Origin: Chryseobacterium sp. JUb7
GTDB lineage: Bacteria; Bacteroidota; Bacteroidia; Flavobacteriales; Weeksellaceae
Length of the DNA: 64,000 bases
Assembly: GCF_024806495.1 (NCBI RefSeq)
Contig: NZ_JANUFF010000002.1
Span: 1 to 64,000, forward strand
Reading direction: 5' to 3'
Position numbers and translations under genes: made by a program. The stretch's first letter is position 1, and every line of letters starts with the position of its first letter. The notes beneath the pieces were generated by a model. The model worked only from the letters and a program-made list of their open reading frames with translations. It had not been told where the DNA came from and ran no database searches. Positions 61,915 to 64,000 of the stretch are shown here, in pieces.

Positions 61915-62808
61915 TTATTTCACTCCCTTTACTTTAGTCGGCAAAGTATACACCGATTTTGATGCCGTAATAAATAAAATATCATTATGTTTTCCTCCGA
62001 AAGTCACGTTTGAAGTCCATTCTTCTTCAATCGGGATATGATAAATTTTCTTTCCCTCTCTATTAAAAATATGAACTCCTTTTCCGGTAAGATACAGATT
62101 TCCGTGCTTATCTAAAGCCATTCCATCTGAACCCATTTCACAGAAAAGTCTTTTTTCGGACAGTTTTCCCTCGCCAAGAATATCATATACATAAGTTTTT
62201 CCAGCATCAATATCCGAAACATATAATTTTTTAAACTTCTCGCTGCCTACAATGCCGTTAGGCTGAGTAAAAGTTTCCAATTTAACGACATTCCCGGCTT
62301 TATTTCTGTAATACAAACTCTTGTTGGGAGTTTCTTTTTTGAAATTCACCCAATAATCCCTTTCATAAAGAGGATCGGTGAAGTACATTCCTCCGAATTC
62401 GTCATTCCATACATCATTAGGGCCATTTAATCTTTTCCCTTCGAAGTTTTTTAAAAGAATCTGAACTTTTTTATCTTTCGATATCTTCCAGATTTCACCG
62501 TTGTCATCAGAGCAGGTGATCAGGTTGTCATCTTTGTCGAAATGAGTCCCATTAGCCCTTCCGGTTTTGTTCAAAAATTCAACAACCTTATTGGTTTTCC
62601 AATCCCAATAATAAATTTTATCATTCGGTTGGTCTGTAAAATATACATTCCCTTCTTTATCCGAAGACGGCCCTTCCGTAAAACTAAATTTATCCGAAAC
62701 TTTCTCCGGTTTTATTCCATCATAAAACATTGTGTTATAATTTACTGATTTGCAATTTACTAATGCGAAAACCAAACCAACTAAACTTATTTTTAGGATA
62801 TTCTTCAT
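61915..62808 (-). CDS. SMP-30/gluconolactonase-family lipoprotein
   Basis: 297 residues. Lipoprotein signal with LVNC as lipobox (MKNILKISLVGLVFALVNCKS). A six-bladed propeller: FTEGPSSDKEGNVYFTDQPNDKIYYWD, GRANGTHFDKDDNLITCSD, LNGPNDVWNDEFGGMYFTDPLYERDYW, TQPNGIVGSEKFKKLYVSDIDAGKTYVYD and SDGMALDKHGNLYLTGKG. E of TEGP and N/D of GPNDV and SDGM fit the metal site. Probably hydrolyses a sugar lactone in the periplasm; substrate unknown. Confidence 0.92.
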   Translation of the reverse strand: MKNILKISLVGLVFALVNCKSVNYNTMFYDGIKPEKVSDKFSFTEGPSSDKEGNVYFTDQPNDKIYYWDWKTNKVVEFLNKTGRANGTHFDKDDNLITCSDDNGEIWKISKDKKVQILLKNFEGKRLNGPNDVWNDEFGGMYFTDPLYERDYWVNFKKETPNKSLYYRNKAGNVVKLETFTQPNGIVGSEKFKKLYVSDIDAGKTYVYDILGEGKLSEKRLFCEMGSDGMALDKHGNLYLTGKGVHIFNREGKKIYHIPIEEEWTSNVTFGGKHNDILFITASKSVYTLPTKVKGVK

Positions 62809-63074
62809 TCTGTATCAATTAGCGGACGCAATTTACGATAAGAAAATCCGGTTTCAAAGATTATTTTCTCATTTTGAAACATTAAAATACAAAAATACAA
62901 ATGTCTCAATTGTACTATTTAAGAAGTAGATAATATTAGTAAATAAAGCATTTAATAAAGAGCTTTGCAGAGGAATAGATAAGAAATAAATATCAATTCC
63001 AAAACACATTAAAATGAGTATTTATTCAAAATAAAAGTATTCATTTTACAACTTTCAATTAAAACTCTAAGACG

Positions 63075-64000
63075 ATGAGCGTACAGTCCGATAATTTTCA
63101 AACTTCAGAAATAGATTATGAAGATTTCAGAAACTCGGTGGGCACAATGGATCAGGCCGGAAAAAGAAAATGGGTATTTCCCCGAAAACCAAAAGGAAAA
63201 TACACCAACTACAGAAACTATACAAGTTATGCTCTGCTGATTTTATTTTTTGGGCTGCCTTTTATAAAAATCAATAATAATCCTTTCTTTTTATTTAATG
63301 TTATAGATAGAAAGTTTTTCTTACTGGGTCAGCCGTTTTATCTTCAGGATTTTTTTATTCTGGCTCTGGGAGCAGTCACTTCAGTAATATTCGTCATGCT
63401 TTTTACGGTCGTTTTTGGAAGAATTTTCTGCGGCTGGCTTTGTCCGCAAACTATCTTTATGGAAAATGTTTTCAGAAAAATTGAATATTGGATCGAAGGG
63501 GACCGAAATAAACAGATGAAACTCGACAGACAGGAATGGGATGCTGAAAAAGTCAGAAAAAGAGTGACTAAATGGTCGGTATTTGCACTAATTTCGGTTA
63601 TAATTACTCATTTCATGTTTATCTATATTGTCGGATATGAAGAAGTTTTCAGAATAATGATAGAAGGACCTGTCGATAATTCTTTAAAATTTTTAGGAAT
63701 GATTGGCTTTGCCATGACTTTTTATTTTGTTTTTGCATGGCTTCGTGAGCAGGTTTGTACACTCATCTGTCCATACGGAAGACTTCAGGGAGTGCTAATA
63801 GACAAGCAAACCATCAATGTACACTATGATTTCAAAAGAGGTGAAGGGCGTTCGAAATGGAGAAATAATGAAGACCGAAAAGCTGTTGGAAAAGGAGATT
63901 GCATCGATTGCCATCAGTGCGTCGTAGTTTGTCCCACTGGTATTGACATCAGAAACGGACAACAGCTGGAATGCGTCAACTGCACCGCCTGTATCGATGC
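63075..64000 (+). CDS. ccoG: Cytochrome c oxidase accessory protein CcoG (3' end outside window)
   Basis: The first 308 residues from the ATG at 63075 are visible; the family is about 470 long, so the gene runs off the window. N-terminal VFPRKPKGKYTNYRNYTSYALLILFFGLPF, membrane helices, FGRIFCGWLCPQTIFMENVFRKIEYWIEGDR, then LICPYGRLQGVLIDKQTINVHYD and the ferredoxin-type CIDCHQCVVVCPTGIDIRNGQQLECVNCTAC. This is CcoG (FixG/RdxA), involved in copper delivery to cbb3-type oxidase, so ccoN-type genes are expected beyond the window edge. Confidence 0.95.
   Translation, partial: MSVQSDNFQTSEIDYEDFRNSVGTMDQAGKRKWVFPRKPKGKYTNYRNYTSYALLILFFGLPFIKINNNPFFLFNVIDRKFFLLGQPFYLQDFFILALGAVTSVIFVMLFTVVFGRIFCGWLCPQTIFMENVFRKIEYWIEGDRNKQMKLDRQEWDAEKVRKRVTKWSVFALISVIITHFMFIYIVGYEEVFRIMIEGPVDNSLKFLGMIGFAMTFYFVFAWLREQVCTLICPYGRLQGVLIDKQTINVHYDFKRGEGRSKWRNNEDRKAVGKGDCIDCHQCVVVCPTGIDIRNGQQLECVNCTACID

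Overview
The window looks like a chromosomal piece of a low-GC member of the Bacteroidota, most probably Chryseobacterium or a close relative (Flavobacteriia, Weeksellaceae). The evidence is a combination of gliding/type IX secretion (T9SS) genes (gldF, gldG, porT), four secreted proteins with T9SS C-terminal sorting domains, Bacteroidota-type promoters (TTG spaced about 20 nt from TAnnTTTG), a GalE-type threonine dehydrogenase, a flavobacterial-type glycosylasparaginase, and intergenic repeats of the kind common in this group. I see no rRNA, tRNA, CRISPR array, intact transposase or prophage. Most of the window is ordinary core genome.

Layout. 1-700: an 88-bp poly-C tract, the truncated tail of a dispersed structured repeat, and a small double-glycine-leader, Cys-rich peptide gene. 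0.7-6.6 kb: MFS transporter; an operon of a coiled-coil protein, zapA, a probable 6S RNA and rny; an operon of a membrane protein, ubiE/menG and porT. 6.7-12.8 kb: a KAS III-like enzyme, a membrane metallophosphoesterase, a deacetylase-like protein lacking its catalytic residues, threonine dehydrogenase and gamma-glutamyltransferase. 12.9-19.6 kb: small accessory genes (DUF4268, zinc ribbon, DUF2314-ankyrin), a Crp-family regulator with two SDR oxidoreductases that share a putative operator, an AraC regulator and an unknown gene. 19.7-31.4 kb: gldG/gldF, hemJ, kbl, a JmjC/cupin protein, an M1 peptidase, PBP4-type dacB and priA. 31.5-41.3 kb: an AEC transporter and a four-gene locus (GH20 hexosaminidase, glycosylasparaginase, CutC, GH2 beta-mannosidase) that reads as an N-glycan core degradation unit, then DUF4197 and a small unknown gene. 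41.4-47.6 kb: the two subunits of a 3-oxoacid CoA-transferase separated by a divergent ABC exporter and an outer-membrane-like gene broken by a stop codon, then DoxX-like and DUF3667 membrane proteins. 47.9-64 kb: a T9SS-exported phosphatase-like protein, rplS, an alpha/beta hydrolase, an EamA transporter, an M36 peptidase, a VWA protein, rpsA, a DbpA-like helicase, an SMP-30 lipoprotein and a 3'-truncated ccoG.

How it fits together. GldF/GldG and PorT belong to gliding and T9SS, and the M1 peptidase, M36 peptidase, phosphatase-like protein and VWA protein look like T9SS cargo, so the window holds machinery and substrates of one export system. Tdh and Kbl together convert threonine to glycine and acetyl-CoA. 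The glycan locus carries activities for the end of N-glycan breakdown (beta-mannose, GlcNAc, then the GlcNAc-Asn bond), with a cytoplasmic CutC-family protein of unclear role inside it. The most unusual features are two adjacent 7-bp tandem repeat arrays abutting the cutC start codon, the CutC placement, the repeated operator of the Crp/SDR module, promoters so close to start codons that the mRNAs should be leaderless, and several families of dispersed intergenic repeats. I found no complete new defence or mobile system; the candidates above are hypotheses.
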